64,000 nt of DNA from Prolixibacteraceae bacterium (GCA_028282705.1 JANQHI010000031.1:62001-126000), one strand, 5' to 3'. Shown: positions 44,365-54,610, counted from the stretch's first letter. Made by a program: numbers and translations. Notes: generated from the sequence alone by a model not told the origin.

Positions 44365-47300
44365 CAAAACCTCATTGAATCAGATTTCCTATTAATAAAA
44401 ATTGTCCCTGTTTTAGCTTCTGTGCCATCACCAAAATCTAGTATATACATGTATGTACCAGACGGCAACCTTCCACTGGCTACTTGCAACCCTGTATTTG
44501 ATGTACCATCCCAGTATGCATCATTATCTCCCCATACCTGCACATTTCCATACTGTTCTTTTTCATATATCTTTTGCCCCCACCTGTTATAGATAATCAA
44601 TTTTGCATCAGGGTAAAGGTTTATGCAACGAATATAGAAGTAGTCAGCAATACCATCTCCATTAGGAGAAAAGCCATTGGGGATAACTGCCTCACAGAAA
44701 ACCCTATCATCCAGGTAATCAGGGATATTATCCAGGTCTACATCATCATTTGCAGGGTTGTTGTCACCATTTAAGTCTTCAGCCAGGGTTGTTAATCCAT
44801 CCCCATCATCATCAGTGTCGCGCCAATCCCTGATGTTATCCTCATCAGTATCCTGGGGGTCTATAAGAGAGCCTATCATATTCCCTTCTGAAGCAAAACC
44901 ATCAATGGTATCAAAAGCATCATCAAGGCCATCCAAGTCATTATCTGAATTTAAGGCAACCACATCTGCCATCCCATCTGCATTGGCATCATTGCCTTCA
45001 ATCCTGTCAGGTGCATTGTCATTATCAGTATCCTCATCCTGGAAATCAGGGAAAGCATCCCCATCCACATTGGAGAGGATTATTGGAGTGCCCCCCTCTT
45101 CTGGGTCATAAGCATCATCCAGCCCATTGGCATTGTTATCCAGGTAACTGGGTGCTCTATAATTCTCATCTTCAGGCTGGGCTTCCACATTATCCACAAT
45201 CCCATCATTATCTGAGTCAATATCCAAGTAGTCTGGTATACCATCCCCATCAGTATCCTCTTCCCCCTCATCATCATCTGGTATCCCATCATTGTCTGAA
45301 TCCACATCAATAAGGTTAGCCAGGTTATCATGGTCGGTATCCTCAAGGCTGTATATCAGTACCAGCCCAGTTTGGCAGCTATCCCAAAAATCACATAACT
45401 CATACTTAAAGGAATCAATGCCATAAAACCCTTCCTCAGGGGTATAAATAACATCTCCTGTTGCTGTGTCTATCGTGAAATTCTTGTCATAATAGGGTCC
45501 TGTATTATGGACAGTTGCCAAGGTAAAGGCACAATCTTTTGAAAACTGGTCATTGGCAATGATATTGCCTGTTGCCTCTCCTCCATTTAATGAATAGAGG
45601 GTATCAGGCACAACCATCAGAGGGATGACCTCAATTTGTATATCAAATACAATCCAAGCAGTATCACAAACCCCTTCAGTATCACATAAACTATATTGGA
45701 TTGAATCTTTCCCTGTATAACCAGAATTAGGGATATATTCCAAAAAGCTAAAACCATCTATAATGTTAGCATCCCCATGCCATGGCCCTTCAATAATATT
45801 TACAGGCAGGATGGTTACATACTTATCACAATACAGGTCATTATCATAAGGATTAAACTGGACAGTATCATTTTTAAACATTGAGATGGCATCTAGGTTA
45901 GCCTGGTAAGCGGGGATAACTTTAACATATTGTGTACAATAACCAGGATTTCCTGCTTCATCAATAGCAGTCCATACAAAACTAGAATCACCAATATGAA
46001 ACCTCCCTTCTGCATTACCAGATACTAAACTATGGGCTAGGCTTACAACACTATCATTATCTTCAACCTGTGGAGGTCTAAAATAAAGGAATGTATCACA
46101 ATCTCCAGGAGCCACTGGTACATAGGGTGTTAATCCACAAGTTAATTTTGGTGCTTCAGCATCTTGCACTATAATGTTAAAACTACAAGTATTTTTATAA
46201 GTTCCTGCATCTCTGGCCCCCCACTCAATTGTTGTGGTACCAATAGGAAATTCAGAACCAGGTATTAAACTATCTGCTGGGAAAAGGGTATCAACTCTTG
46301 TACAGTCAAAAATTATTGGAGCTTCATAATCCACAATTGCAAATGATTTGCCTTTATCAGCATTAACAACAGTATCATTAGGACATGTTATTTCAGGAGC
46401 AACATTATCAATTACCCTAACCCTGAAACTATCTACAACAAGTGTATCCTGGAATTCTTCATGCCAGATATATTTGTACACTGTGGTTAATCCAATAGGG
46501 AAAAGCTGTCCAGACTCATATACTCCTTCTAATAAAACCAACTGAACTGGATTATAACAGTTTGAAATTATTTCAATTTCTGTATAATTTACAACAGCCC
46601 CACATTGACCAGGGTCAACAAACAATAAAGTATCATTTGGAAGAACCAATTCAGGGTCATCTCCAATCACTTCAACCAAAAAGCTGCAATATCCATCATT
46701 CCCATTTTCGTCTCCTGCTTTAATTTCAACTAAAGTTGCACCTATTTTAAGAGGGTCATTAAAACTTCCTTTTTCAGTTTTCCCATTATAATACCTATGT
46801 GCTGTGAGGTTATTATCATATTCTGAACAACTATCATAAAAATTAGTGCTTAGTGCATATTGAGATATATTATAGTTAATAGAACAATTATCACCCTCTA
46901 AATAAAAAGTGGTGTCATTTGGGCAATTAATAGGTTTTGGTGGGGTAGTATCTTTAACCACTTGTATAGTATCAGAATAAATAGGGCAAATTCCATTGGA
47001 TATTTGAAGGGTATACCATGTGCTATCAACATTTACATTGTTTTGATCCCCATCCCAAAATTCCAAAGTATTGGTGGTTACCCCCTGGTAAATACTACCA
47101 TTGGAAATAGGAAGGAAAATACCATCTTTTGAATCACTTGAATACCACTGGTATGTATAGCCGACAGTATCTATACCTGCTGAGATACTAAAATCTTCTT
47201 CAATACACACCTCTTTCCCAAAGGGTTGTTCTCCTTCTGTAATAGTGGGGTATGCTAATACTTCATAGGTTAATATATCCTTCCCTTCCGGAACTGTATC

Positions 47301-47696
47301 CTCATTGATGGTAATAAGATGTAAAGTGTCTAGCCCTGGGTTATCAAATGTTACAGAAACTATTAGAAATGAATGAGAAGTATCAAGTGATGTAAAACCC
47401 TGTCTCCTATCAGGATGATTGTTGGCTCCAAATATTTCATATTCCAATGCATACCTACCCCCAGAATCCAACCCAGTAATTTCAACTGCTAAGGGAGAAC
47501 CCACGCAAATATCTTCAGCAGAAATGGTAATGCTATCAGTACTAAAAGCAATAGTAACTTCATCAGCCATAGAAAGATGGCATAGGAATAATGCAGGAAA
47601 AAATGCCAAAAGCCTGTAAATAGCAAAACCCTTTAGCCCAAGCCTTTTTACAAAACCACCCAATTTATTTATAAAAACCTTTCCTATCCTTTTCAA
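44364..47696 (-). CDS. T9SS cargo adhesin with HYR, TSP3-like and CHU_C domains
   Basis: 1110 residues. A hydrophobic export signal (about 23-45) precedes Ig/PKD-like modules and three HYR domains (INCPNDTTFYLE at about 255; PEITCPNDTVV; PKLTCG). Then come cadherin-like beta modules and a calcium-binding type 3 thrombospondin-like array rich in DSDNDGIPD/DTDGDGIPD (about 770-985). The C-terminal CHU_C/type-B T9SS signal starts near IPNGFSPNGDGIADYF and ends in an IFINR tail. Calcium-stabilised surface adhesin exported by type IX secretion, with the PorP/SprF partner downstream. Confidence 0.92.
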   Translation of the reverse strand: MKRIGKVFINKLGGFVKRLGLKGFAIYRLLAFFPALFLCHLSMADEVTIAFSTDSITISAEDICVGSPLAVEITGLDSGGRYALEYEIFGANNHPDRRQGFTSLDTSHSFLIVSVTFDNPGLDTLHLITINEDTVPEGKDILTYEVLAYPTITEGEQPFGKEVCIEEDFSISAGIDTVGYTYQWYSSDSKDGIFLPISNGSIYQGVTTNTLEFWDGDQNNVNVDSTWYTLQISNGICPIYSDTIQVVKDTTPPKPINCPNDTTFYLEGDNCSINYNISQYALSTNFYDSCSEYDNNLTAHRYYNGKTEKGSFNDPLKIGATLVEIKAGDENGNDGYCSFLVEVIGDDPELVLPNDTLLFVDPGQCGAVVNYTEIEIISNCYNPVQLVLLEGVYESGQLFPIGLTTVYKYIWHEEFQDTLVVDSFRVRVIDNVAPEITCPNDTVVNADKGKSFAIVDYEAPIIFDCTRVDTLFPADSLIPGSEFPIGTTTIEWGARDAGTYKNTCSFNIIVQDAEAPKLTCGLTPYVPVAPGDCDTFLYFRPPQVEDNDSVVSLAHSLVSGNAEGRFHIGDSSFVWTAIDEAGNPGYCTQYVKVIPAYQANLDAISMFKNDTVQFNPYDNDLYCDKYVTILPVNIIEGPWHGDANIIDGFSFLEYIPNSGYTGKDSIQYSLCDTEGVCDTAWIVFDIQIEVIPLMVVPDTLYSLNGGEATGNIIANDQFSKDCAFTLATVHNTGPYYDKNFTIDTATGDVIYTPEEGFYGIDSFKYELCDFWDSCQTGLVLIYSLEDTDHDNLANLIDVDSDNDGIPDDDEGEEDTDGDGIPDYLDIDSDNDGIVDNVEAQPEDENYRAPSYLDNNANGLDDAYDPEEGGTPIILSNVDGDAFPDFQDEDTDNDNAPDRIEGNDANADGMADVVALNSDNDLDGLDDAFDTIDGFASEGNMIGSLIDPQDTDEDNIRDWRDTDDDGDGLTTLAEDLNGDNNPANDDVDLDNIPDYLDDRVFCEAVIPNGFSPNGDGIADYFYIRCINLYPDAKLIIYNRWGQKIYEKEQYGNVQVWGDNDAYWDGTSNTGLQVASGRLPSGTYMYILDFGDGTEAKTGTIFINRKSDSMRF

Positions 47697-47743
47697 AACA
47701 AAATATTCAACTGGTTTATAAAAACAGGAGTTGAAATTTCCGG

Positions 47744-47751
47744 CAAATATA
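47744..47751 (-). promoter_or_regulatory. -7 box of the T9SS adhesin operon
   Basis: TATATTTG on the minus strand, a full match to TAnnTTTG, 48 bases upstream of the ATG at 47696. No clear -33 element. Confidence 0.4.
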
Positions 47752-47971
47752 ACCTTTCTAACAAATTAAGAACCTGACAACCCATCTGTTTTGCCCTTTC
47801 AATACAAAGTTTAACATCTTCATCATTAATAACATATAAAAATAGAGATTATTGCAGAGGCAGGCTGCCAGTTCTCCACCCCCAATTGGGTGATTTATTA
47901 CCAATGGATTGTTTATAACCCTTGTTGGATCAAACTAAGAAATGGTTTTTTCAAGCTAAAACCTGTTTATG

Positions 47972-49378
47972 CTATTTTTTTTCCAATAATACCACATTCT
48001 CAACATGGTGGGTATGTGGAAACATATCAACTGGTTGTACAGCAGCAATGTTATATTGGGAGCTCATGAGTGCCAGGTCACGTGCCTGCGTAGCTGGGTT
48101 GCAGCTTACATATATTACCTTTTTGGGGGCTGCTTTTAAAATGGTTTCAACCACATGGGCGTGCATGCCTGCCCTTGGTGGGTCTGTAATTACCACATCA
48201 GGCCTTCCATGTTTCTCAAAAAAAACTTCATCCAGCAAATCCTTAACATCACCTGCATAAAAGATTGTGTTTGTAATGCCATTAACTTCTGAATTTAGTT
48301 TGGCATCCTCAATGGCTTCAAGGACATACTCAATACCCACTACCTTTTTGGCTTTTCCTGCTACAAAATTGGCTATGGTGCCTGTCCCTGTATACAGGTC
48401 ATAAACCACTTCCTCTCCTGTTAACCCTGCAAAATCCCTGGCAACTTTGTATAGCTCGTAAGCCTGCGCTGAATTGGTCTGGTAAAAACTTTTAGAGCCA
48501 ATTTTAAACCTGATGCCTTCCATCTCTTCCCAAATGTGGCCATTGCCCGAATAGGTATGGATAACCTGGTCAGTGATGGTATCATTCCCTTTTTCATTGA
48601 TTACATATAATAATGAGGTAATTTGAGGGAAAGCCTTTTTTACAGCTTCCAGCAGCTTTTCCCTCTCTTCTTTTAGCTCTTTAAAAAAAGAAACTACCAC
48701 CATTATTTCACCTGTTGAGCTTGTCCTGATAATAACAGTCCTTAACAACCCCACCTGCTCCCTGATATCAAAAAACTCAAGGTTATTTGAGATGGCATAC
48801 TGGTAAATAAAATTCCTGATTTCATTGGAAGGACCACCCTGCAGCCAGCATTTATCTATCCGGATGATCTTATCAAAAAAGCCTGTGACATGGAAACCAA
48901 GGGCAGGAGTATTCACTACATCATCTGAAGCTATTTCTTCTTCAGTAAGCCACCTTTTATTTGAAAATGAAAACTCCAGTTTATTCCTATAAAAAGTTTC
49001 ATTTTCAGAACCTATGATCTGAGACATTTCAGGTAACTCAAGTTTTCCAATCCTGGCCAGTTGGTCTGTTACCTGTTTTTGCTTATAATACAATTGTTTA
49101 TCATAAGGAAGGAATTGCCATTTACAGCCTCCACAAATGCCAAAATGCTCGCAAAAAGCTTCTACCCTGTCTTCAGAAAATGAATGGATTTTTTCGACCC
49201 TTGCCTGCTGGTAATTTTTCCTTTTTTTGGTTACCTGCAAATCAACTACATCACCAGGAATTACAAGGCTTGTAAACACAACAACATCATCAACCTTTGC
49301 AATAGACTTACCCTCAGCCCCAATGTCAGATATCTTAACTTTTTCGTAAAATGGTTTCTTTTTGTTCCTTCTCCCCAC
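47972..49378 (-). CDS. rlmD: 23S rRNA (uracil-5-)-methyltransferase RlmD-type
   Basis: 468 residues of the TrmA/RlmD class. An N-terminal TRAM/OB part precedes the Fe-S cysteine cluster (CEHFGICGGCKW), the SAM loop DLYTGTGTIANFVA (about 310-323), and SCNPATQARDL with the catalytic Cys. It methylates C5 of U1939 in 23S rRNA in known homologues; the target here is inferred. Starts at GTG (49378). Confidence 0.92.
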   Translation of the reverse strand: MGRRNKKKPFYEKVKISDIGAEGKSIAKVDDVVVFTSLVIPGDVVDLQVTKKRKNYQQARVEKIHSFSEDRVEAFCEHFGICGGCKWQFLPYDKQLYYKQKQVTDQLARIGKLELPEMSQIIGSENETFYRNKLEFSFSNKRWLTEEEIASDDVVNTPALGFHVTGFFDKIIRIDKCWLQGGPSNEIRNFIYQYAISNNLEFFDIREQVGLLRTVIIRTSSTGEIMVVVSFFKELKEEREKLLEAVKKAFPQITSLLYVINEKGNDTITDQVIHTYSGNGHIWEEMEGIRFKIGSKSFYQTNSAQAYELYKVARDFAGLTGEEVVYDLYTGTGTIANFVAGKAKKVVGIEYVLEAIEDAKLNSEVNGITNTIFYAGDVKDLLDEVFFEKHGRPDVVITDPPRAGMHAHVVETILKAAPKKVIYVSCNPATQARDLALMSSQYNIAAVQPVDMFPHTHHVENVVLLEKK

Positions 49379-49866
49379 AATTTTTTGGGCAAAGATAACT
49401 TTTCCATAAGTTTTTTATATATCTTCACATGGTGAAAATACTTTTATGGGAATGGTTTTCCCAAAATGAGAAAGCACCATTAAAGGTTAAAAAGTTCTAA
49501 CTCCTTGTGTTCAGGCTCTTACAAATCATGGAATGATTATGGCATAAGGAGGACTCGTTTGAAATTAATTATTATACGATAAAAATCTTCGGGGAAAGTG
49601 ACTTCTGTATTTATGATTGGTTTTGTGTTTAGGGGTTTGTAAATCATCAATCATCTTCAAAAAGCGTCCATAGTTGCTTTCCCCTCTTTTTTTAAAAGCC
49701 CATTCCTATTTGTCTCTGCAAAAGGGAGGAGTTAAAATCAAAAAACTTTATTTACACCTTTGGCTACCCATATAAGTGATGCAGTTTCTAACTACATATT
49801 ACCAATTAAAATTGCTGTACCCTCATCCCAACAGAATAATTATCTTTGCCCTTTCAATGGTTGGAT
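49379..49866. other. Intergenic region between rlmD and the ABC-F gene
   Basis: 488 bases, AT-rich, no supportable gene. A pair CCCCCTCTTT...AAAGGGAGGAG (about 49680-49735) is weakly palindromic and similar to the small repeat at 39760. The ABC-F promoter lies at its right end. Confidence 0.5.
49841..49848 (+). promoter_or_regulatory. -7 box of the ABC-F gene
   Basis: TATCTTTG, full match to TAnnTTTG. It overlaps an in-frame TTG at 49846, so that codon cannot be the start; initiation near 49853 favours the ATG at 49867. Confidence 0.55.
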
Positions 49867-51807
49867 ATGGTATCAGTAGAAAATGTAACAGTAAACTTTG
49901 GTGGATTTGAGTTGTTTAAAGGCATCTCATTTTTAATTACCCCCAGAGACAGGATTGGTTTAATTGGAAGGAATGGGGCAGGCAAAACTACTTTGCTAAA
50001 GATGCTTAATGGGAAAGACCAGCCAAACTCGGGAAATGTTACCATCCCAAAAGATTTAACAATGGGCTACCTTCCACAGAATATGGTTGTATCTGACACC
50101 AGAAACCTGAAGGATGAGGTGGTCTTAGCTTTTGAAGAGCTGTTGTCTATTGAAAAAGAAATTAAAACCATCAGCCACCAGATTGAAAACAGGACAGATT
50201 ATGAATCAGTTGACTACCTAAAACTAATTGACAAATTGGCTGAATTAAATGAAAGATACCAGATACTAGGTGGTGAAAATTATGAGGCAGAAATAGAGCA
50301 AACCCTTATTGGGCTGGGGTTTAAAAGGAGCGATTTCAACAGGCAAACATCAGAATTCAGTGGTGGTTGGAGGATGAGGGTTGAGCTGGCAAAGATTATC
50401 CTGAAAAAGCCAGCTATCTTTTTGCTTGATGAGCCCACCAACCACCTGGATATTGAGTCTATCCAATGGCTGGAAGATTTCCTTAAAAACTATAATGGGG
50501 CTGTGGTGATGGTTTCCCATGACAAAGCTTTCCTTGATAACATCACCACAAGAACCATAGAAATATCATTAGGAAAAATTTATGACCAGAAAACCAACTA
50601 TTCAGATTTTATTAAATGGAAGCAGGAAACCAGAGAACAGCAATTGGCAGCATATAGGAACCAGCAAAAAATGATTGCTGACACCGAGCAATTTATTGAA
50701 CGTTTCAGGTATAAAGCTACCAAAGCAGTACAGGTTCAGTCAAGGGTAAAACAACTGGAAAAGCTTGACAGGATTGAAGTGGAAGAGCAGGACAACTCAG
50801 CTTTAAGGATCAAATTCCCCCCTGCCCCACGCTCAGGAGCTGTAGTGGTTGAAGGGAAAAACATCACTAAAAGTTATGGTAACCTGAATGTGCTTAATGA
50901 CATTGACATCACCATTGAAAAAGGGGAAAGGATAGCCTTTGTTGGAAAAAATGGGGAAGGGAAAACCACCCTGGCCAGGATCATTTTGGATGAACTGAAA
51001 CATGAAGGAAGCATGAAACTGGGGCACAACATTAAAATTGGGTATTTTGCCCAAAACCAGCCTCAACTGCTTGATGATAATAAAACTGTGTTGGAAACCA
51101 TTGACCATATTGCAGTGGGTGATGTGCGCACAAAGATCAGGGATATTTTAGGAGCTTTCCTTTTTTCGGGAGAGGATGTGGACAAAAAAGTAAAGGTGCT
51201 TTCAGGAGGAGAAAGATCAAGGCTGGCTATGATCAAATTGTTGCTAGAGCCTGTTAACTTCCTGGTACTTGATGAGCCTACCAACCACCTGGATATGAAC
51301 TCAAAAGAGATACTCAAAAATGCCCTGGCTGAATTTGAAGGAACCATACTGGTTGTATCACATGACAGGGAATTCCTGGATGGGTTGGTAAATTGTGTGT
51401 ATGAATTCAGGGATAAAAAAATTAAACAGCACCTGGGAGGTATTTATGATTTCCTCGAGAAAAAGAAAATTGAATCACTAAACCAATTGGGTGGCAACCA
51501 AGCTAAAAAAAGGAATAACTACCACAAAGTTGTAAAAACAAAAGACCTTTCCTTTGAAGAAAAAAAAGAGGTTAACAGGAAAATATCAAACCTAGAGAAA
51601 AATGTGGCTACATTAGAACAAAAAATTTCAGGGATTGAAATAAAGATCGGTGAGCATGATGAGCTGTTATCAAACCCTGAAAATATTGACAACCCATCAT
51701 TGTATGAAAACTATGAAAAGCTGAAAGCCAGCCTTGAAGAGACCATGCAAAATTGGGAAGAAGCAAATGAACAACTGGAAACCTGGAAAGAAAAAAAGAC
51801 CTGGTAA
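49867..51807 (+). CDS. ABC-F family ribosome-associated ATPase
   Basis: About 646 residues, soluble, with two ABC ATPase domains: Walker A GRNGAGKTTLLKM and GKNGEGKTTLARI; signature LSGGERS in the second and FSGGWRM in the first; Walker B LLDEPTNHLDI and LDEPTNHLDM. An alpha-helical P-site-reaching linker (about 230-300) lies between the domains and a coiled-coil C-terminal extension (about 560-640) follows. ABC-F proteins (EttA/Uup/YheS type) act on ribosomes. Start chosen at 49867 because of the promoter position. Overlaps rlmB by one base. Confidence 0.94.
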   Translation: MVSVENVTVNFGGFELFKGISFLITPRDRIGLIGRNGAGKTTLLKMLNGKDQPNSGNVTIPKDLTMGYLPQNMVVSDTRNLKDEVVLAFEELLSIEKEIKTISHQIENRTDYESVDYLKLIDKLAELNERYQILGGENYEAEIEQTLIGLGFKRSDFNRQTSEFSGGWRMRVELAKIILKKPAIFLLDEPTNHLDIESIQWLEDFLKNYNGAVVMVSHDKAFLDNITTRTIEISLGKIYDQKTNYSDFIKWKQETREQQLAAYRNQQKMIADTEQFIERFRYKATKAVQVQSRVKQLEKLDRIEVEEQDNSALRIKFPPAPRSGAVVVEGKNITKSYGNLNVLNDIDITIEKGERIAFVGKNGEGKTTLARIILDELKHEGSMKLGHNIKIGYFAQNQPQLLDDNKTVLETIDHIAVGDVRTKIRDILGAFLFSGEDVDKKVKVLSGGERSRLAMIKLLLEPVNFLVLDEPTNHLDMNSKEILKNALAEFEGTILVVSHDREFLDGLVNCVYEFRDKKIKQHLGGIYDFLEKKKIESLNQLGGNQAKKRNNYHKVVKTKDLSFEEKKEVNRKISNLEKNVATLEQKISGIEIKIGEHDELLSNPENIDNPSLYENYEKLKASLEETMQNWEEANEQLETWKEKKTW

Positions 51808-52544
51808 TGCATAAAGAAGATTTTGTATTTGGCACAAGGGCTGTTACTGAAGCCATCAATTCAGGAAAAAATATTGATAAAGTATTGTTCAGGAAAGGGC
51901 TGAATAATGAACTATTCCATGAATTGTATAAAAAGATCAAAGAGGAAGATATCCCTTTTCAGTTTGTACCTGTTGAGAAAATAAACAGGATAACCAGGAA
52001 AAACCACCAGGGGGTGTTGGCTTTGCTTTCACCCATTGAATTCCAGTATATTGAGAATGTCCTGCTTTCTATTTATGATACAGGGAAGGCTCCATTAATA
52101 CTGATCCTTGACCAGGTTTCTGATGTGAGGAATTTTGGGGCTATTGTGCGTTCAGCAGAATGTGCAGGGGTACATGCTATTGTTGTTCCCGAAAAAGGTT
52201 CTGCGCGCATAAGTGCTGATGCTGTAAAAACTTCAGCAGGAGCCCTGTTTAATGTACCTATATGCAGGGAGGTCAACCTAAAGAAAATTATTGGTTTTCT
52301 GAAAGAATCAGGTGTGAAAGTGGTAGCTGCTTCTGAAAAAGCTGGTTCATTGTATACTGAAACAGATATGAAAATACCCCTGGCTATCATTATGGGGTCA
52401 GAAGAAAAAGGCATTTCAGAACCTCTCCTGAAACTTGCTGATGAACTAATTAAAATCCCTATCCTTGGAAGTATTGAGTCATTAAATGTTTCAGTAGCCA
52501 GTTCATTGGTAATTTATGAAGCTGTGAGGCAAAGAGGCATTTAA
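51807..52544 (+). CDS. rlmB: 23S rRNA (guanosine-2'-O-)-methyltransferase RlmB
   Basis: 245 residues of the SPOUT/TrmH class. The N-terminal RNA-binding part (FVFGTRAVTEAINSG) is followed by the SpoU domain with the trefoil-knot motifs DQVSDVRNFGAIVRSAECAG, IIMGSEEKGIS and SLNVSVASSLVIYEAVRQR. It methylates the ribose of G2251 in 23S rRNA in E. coli; the exact nucleotide here is inferred. Its ATG overlaps the ABC-F stop by one base (TAATG), so both are ribosome-related and translationally coupled. Its stop overlaps the convergent Lrp stop by 4 bases. Confidence 0.93.
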   Translation: MHKEDFVFGTRAVTEAINSGKNIDKVLFRKGLNNELFHELYKKIKEEDIPFQFVPVEKINRITRKNHQGVLALLSPIEFQYIENVLLSIYDTGKAPLILILDQVSDVRNFGAIVRSAECAGVHAIVVPEKGSARISADAVKTSAGALFNVPICREVNLKKIIGFLKESGVKVVAASEKAGSLYTETDMKIPLAIIMGSEEKGISEPLLKLADELIKIPILGSIESLNVSVASSLVIYEAVRQRGI

Positions 52545-53008
52545 CTATTTACAGGCAATGGCCTTTTAAATGTCTCTTCCAATGAAATAAATGTTTCTGT
52601 GCTTGATATACCTGGTATCTTTTGGATTTTTGTATTCAACACTTTTTTTAAGTGTTCATTGTCTTTGGCATATACTTTTATAAATATTGCATATTGCCCT
52701 GTTGTGTAGTGGCACTCCACAATTTCCAGGATTTTTTCAAGGTGCTTTACCACTTCAGAATAAATCCCACCCTTTTCAAGGAAAATACCAATGTATGTGC
52801 ATGTCCTGAATTCTACTTTCTTAGGATTAATTAAATAACCTGAACCTGTGATCACTTCCATATCAATCATCCTGTTTACGCGCTGATGCACAGCAGCCCT
52901 TGATATCCCAACCTCTAGTGCAACATCTTTGAAAGGTGTCCTGGCATTCTTAATAATGATATCCAATATTTTCAGGTCTATTTCGTCTAATTGGTTTCTT
53001 AACGTCAT
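52541..53008 (-). CDS. Lrp/AsnC family regulator, first of a pair flanking amt
   Basis: 155 residues. The N-terminal helix-turn-helix is LDEIDLKILDIIIKNARTPF...ISRAAVHQRVNRM, and the C-terminal RAM/AsnC domain (about 70-145) has VECHYTTGQYAIFIK. It is closely related to the regulator at 54609-55091; the pair flanks the ammonium transporter. Such regulators respond to amino acids or related nitrogen signals. Divergent from amt (247 bases between starts). Effector unknown. Confidence 0.93.
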   Translation of the reverse strand: MTLRNQLDEIDLKILDIIIKNARTPFKDVALEVGISRAAVHQRVNRMIDMEVITGSGYLINPKKVEFRTCTYIGIFLEKGGIYSEVVKHLEKILEIVECHYTTGQYAIFIKVYAKDNEHLKKVLNTKIQKIPGISSTETFISLEETFKRPLPVNS

Positions 53009-53056
53009 AATGAGTAACTATTTTCCTGTAAAAATATTGAAATCTATACTCATTAT

Positions 53057-53064
53057 CAAATTTA
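53057..53064 (-). promoter_or_regulatory. -7 box of the first Lrp gene
   Basis: TAAATTTG on the minus strand, a full match to TAnnTTTG, 49 bases upstream of the ATG at 53008. Confidence 0.4.
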
Positions 53065-53254
53065 ACCAACTTTAACCACCATACTGTTGCCTTCTGATAC
53101 ATGTAAAACAAAAACTTCCTTTTGTTATCAAATTATTAAAATATTCAATATTTTTTTATCATATTTCTATATTAATTTATCTTTTAAAGATATTTGATCT
53201 TTATAAGATAAATAAAATATCTAAATGTAAAGTTAAATTAAATCCTAAATAAAG

Positions 53255-54583
53255 ATGAAGAACAACAAGAGTTGGTGGTTAATTTTAAGTGTATTGGTAA
53301 TAGCAGGGATTATGGGTATCCTTATTCCTGCAGGTAGTTCAGGGTTTGATGACCCAAATCTAGTTGCAGGTGATGCAGCATGGATGCTCACTGCCACAGC
53401 CCTTGTGTTGATCATGACCCCAGGGCTGGCATTTTTCTATGGGGGAATGATCCAGCCCAGGAATATTATTTCAACCATGCTTCAAAGTTTTGTTGCTATG
53501 GGACTGGTAAGTGTAATTTGGGTTATTGTTGGGTTTAGCCTGGCATTTGGAGAAAGTATAGGTAATGAAGGGTATGGTATTGTTGGAAACCCATTAACTT
53601 ACTTCATGTTCAAAGGGGTAAATGGAGGGACACACCCTGATTTAAGCCCCACTTTCCCTCTGGCACTGTTTGCTATGTTCCAGTTAAAGTTTGCCATTAT
53701 TACACCTGCCTTAATCACGGGTTCTTTTGCAGGTCGTGTGCGTTTCAGGGCATACATGCTTTTTATGGTATTGTTTGTGATTTTCATCTATGCCCCTTTG
53801 GCACACTGGACCTGGCACCCCAATGGGTTCCTGAGAAACTGGGGTGTACTTGATTTTGCTGGGGGCACAGTGGTACATATGTCAGCAGGTTTTGCAGCCC
53901 TGGCAGGTGCTATGTATTTAGGAAAAAGAAAAGATTTCCACAGGGAATTCAAACCAGCTAATATCCCCTATGTATTATTGGGGGCAGGTATGTTATGGTT
54001 TGGATGGTTTGGTTTCAATGCAGGTTCAGCTTTGGCTGCTGATTCTGTGGCTGCCCTGGCTTTAATGAATACCAACACAGCCTCTGCTGCTGCCATGCTT
54101 ACCTGGATATTTTATGATGCAGCTAAAGGCAAAAAACCTTCAGGAATGGGGGCTGCTATTGGCTTGGTGGTTGGTTTGGTTGCCATTACCCCTGCTGCTG
54201 GTTTTGTTGATGTAGGTTCCAGTATTTTTATTGGGGTAATAGCTGCCATTGTAAGCAATTATGCCATTACCCTCAGGACAAAATCATCCCTAGATGATAC
54301 CCTGGATGTGTTTCCTGCACATGGTATGGGGGGTATAACAGGCATGATTGCCACTGCCATCTTTGCCAAAGATGTTGGGCTGATCTATGGAGAATTAACA
54401 ACTTTCTTGTATCACTTGTTAGCCCTGGTAATTGTAGGTATTTTTACTTTTGGGGGTTCTTACGTGATGTACAAAATTACTGACCTGATAATCCCTGTAA
54501 GGGTCTCGCCAAAATCTGAAAGGATTGGGTTGGATATCAGCCAGCATGCTGAATCTTATGATTTTGAGTACAGAAAGGCATAA
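53255..54583 (+). CDS. amt: Ammonium transporter Amt
   Basis: 442 residues, with a cleavable or first membrane helix followed by ten or eleven more. The family signature DFAGGTVVHMSAGFAALAGA (about 199-218) includes one of the pore histidines, and FPAHGMGGITGMIA carries another. Forms a trimeric channel for NH4+/NH3 uptake. No glnB/glnK gene is adjacent, in contrast to the classic glnK-amt operon. Flanked by two Lrp-type regulators, which may control it. Confidence 0.95.
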   Translation: MKNNKSWWLILSVLVIAGIMGILIPAGSSGFDDPNLVAGDAAWMLTATALVLIMTPGLAFFYGGMIQPRNIISTMLQSFVAMGLVSVIWVIVGFSLAFGESIGNEGYGIVGNPLTYFMFKGVNGGTHPDLSPTFPLALFAMFQLKFAIITPALITGSFAGRVRFRAYMLFMVLFVIFIYAPLAHWTWHPNGFLRNWGVLDFAGGTVVHMSAGFAALAGAMYLGKRKDFHREFKPANIPYVLLGAGMLWFGWFGFNAGSALAADSVAALALMNTNTASAAAMLTWIFYDAAKGKKPSGMGAAIGLVVGLVAITPAAGFVDVGSSIFIGVIAAIVSNYAITLRTKSSLDDTLDVFPAHGMGGITGMIATAIFAKDVGLIYGELTTFLYHLLALVIVGIFTFGGSYVMYKITDLIIPVRVSPKSERIGLDISQHAESYDFEYRKA

Positions 54584-54610
54584 AAAAAGGCTCAATTTGA
54601 GCCTTTTTTT
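54582..54610. terminator. Bidirectional terminator after amt
   Basis: AAAAAAAGGCTCA/TGAGCCTTTTTTT stem with an ATT loop, flanked by A and T runs. It overlaps the amt stop and the end of the second Lrp gene and serves both converging transcripts. Confidence 0.9.

Noticed and set aside
45011-45313. Long plus-strand open frame rich in His and Pro
   Set aside because: Antisense shadow of the Asp-rich TSP3-like repeats of the adhesin gene.
44800-45350. Possible tandem DNA repeat
   Set aside because: The protein-level Asp-rich repeat is degenerate at DNA level; it is part of the adhesin, not a separate element.
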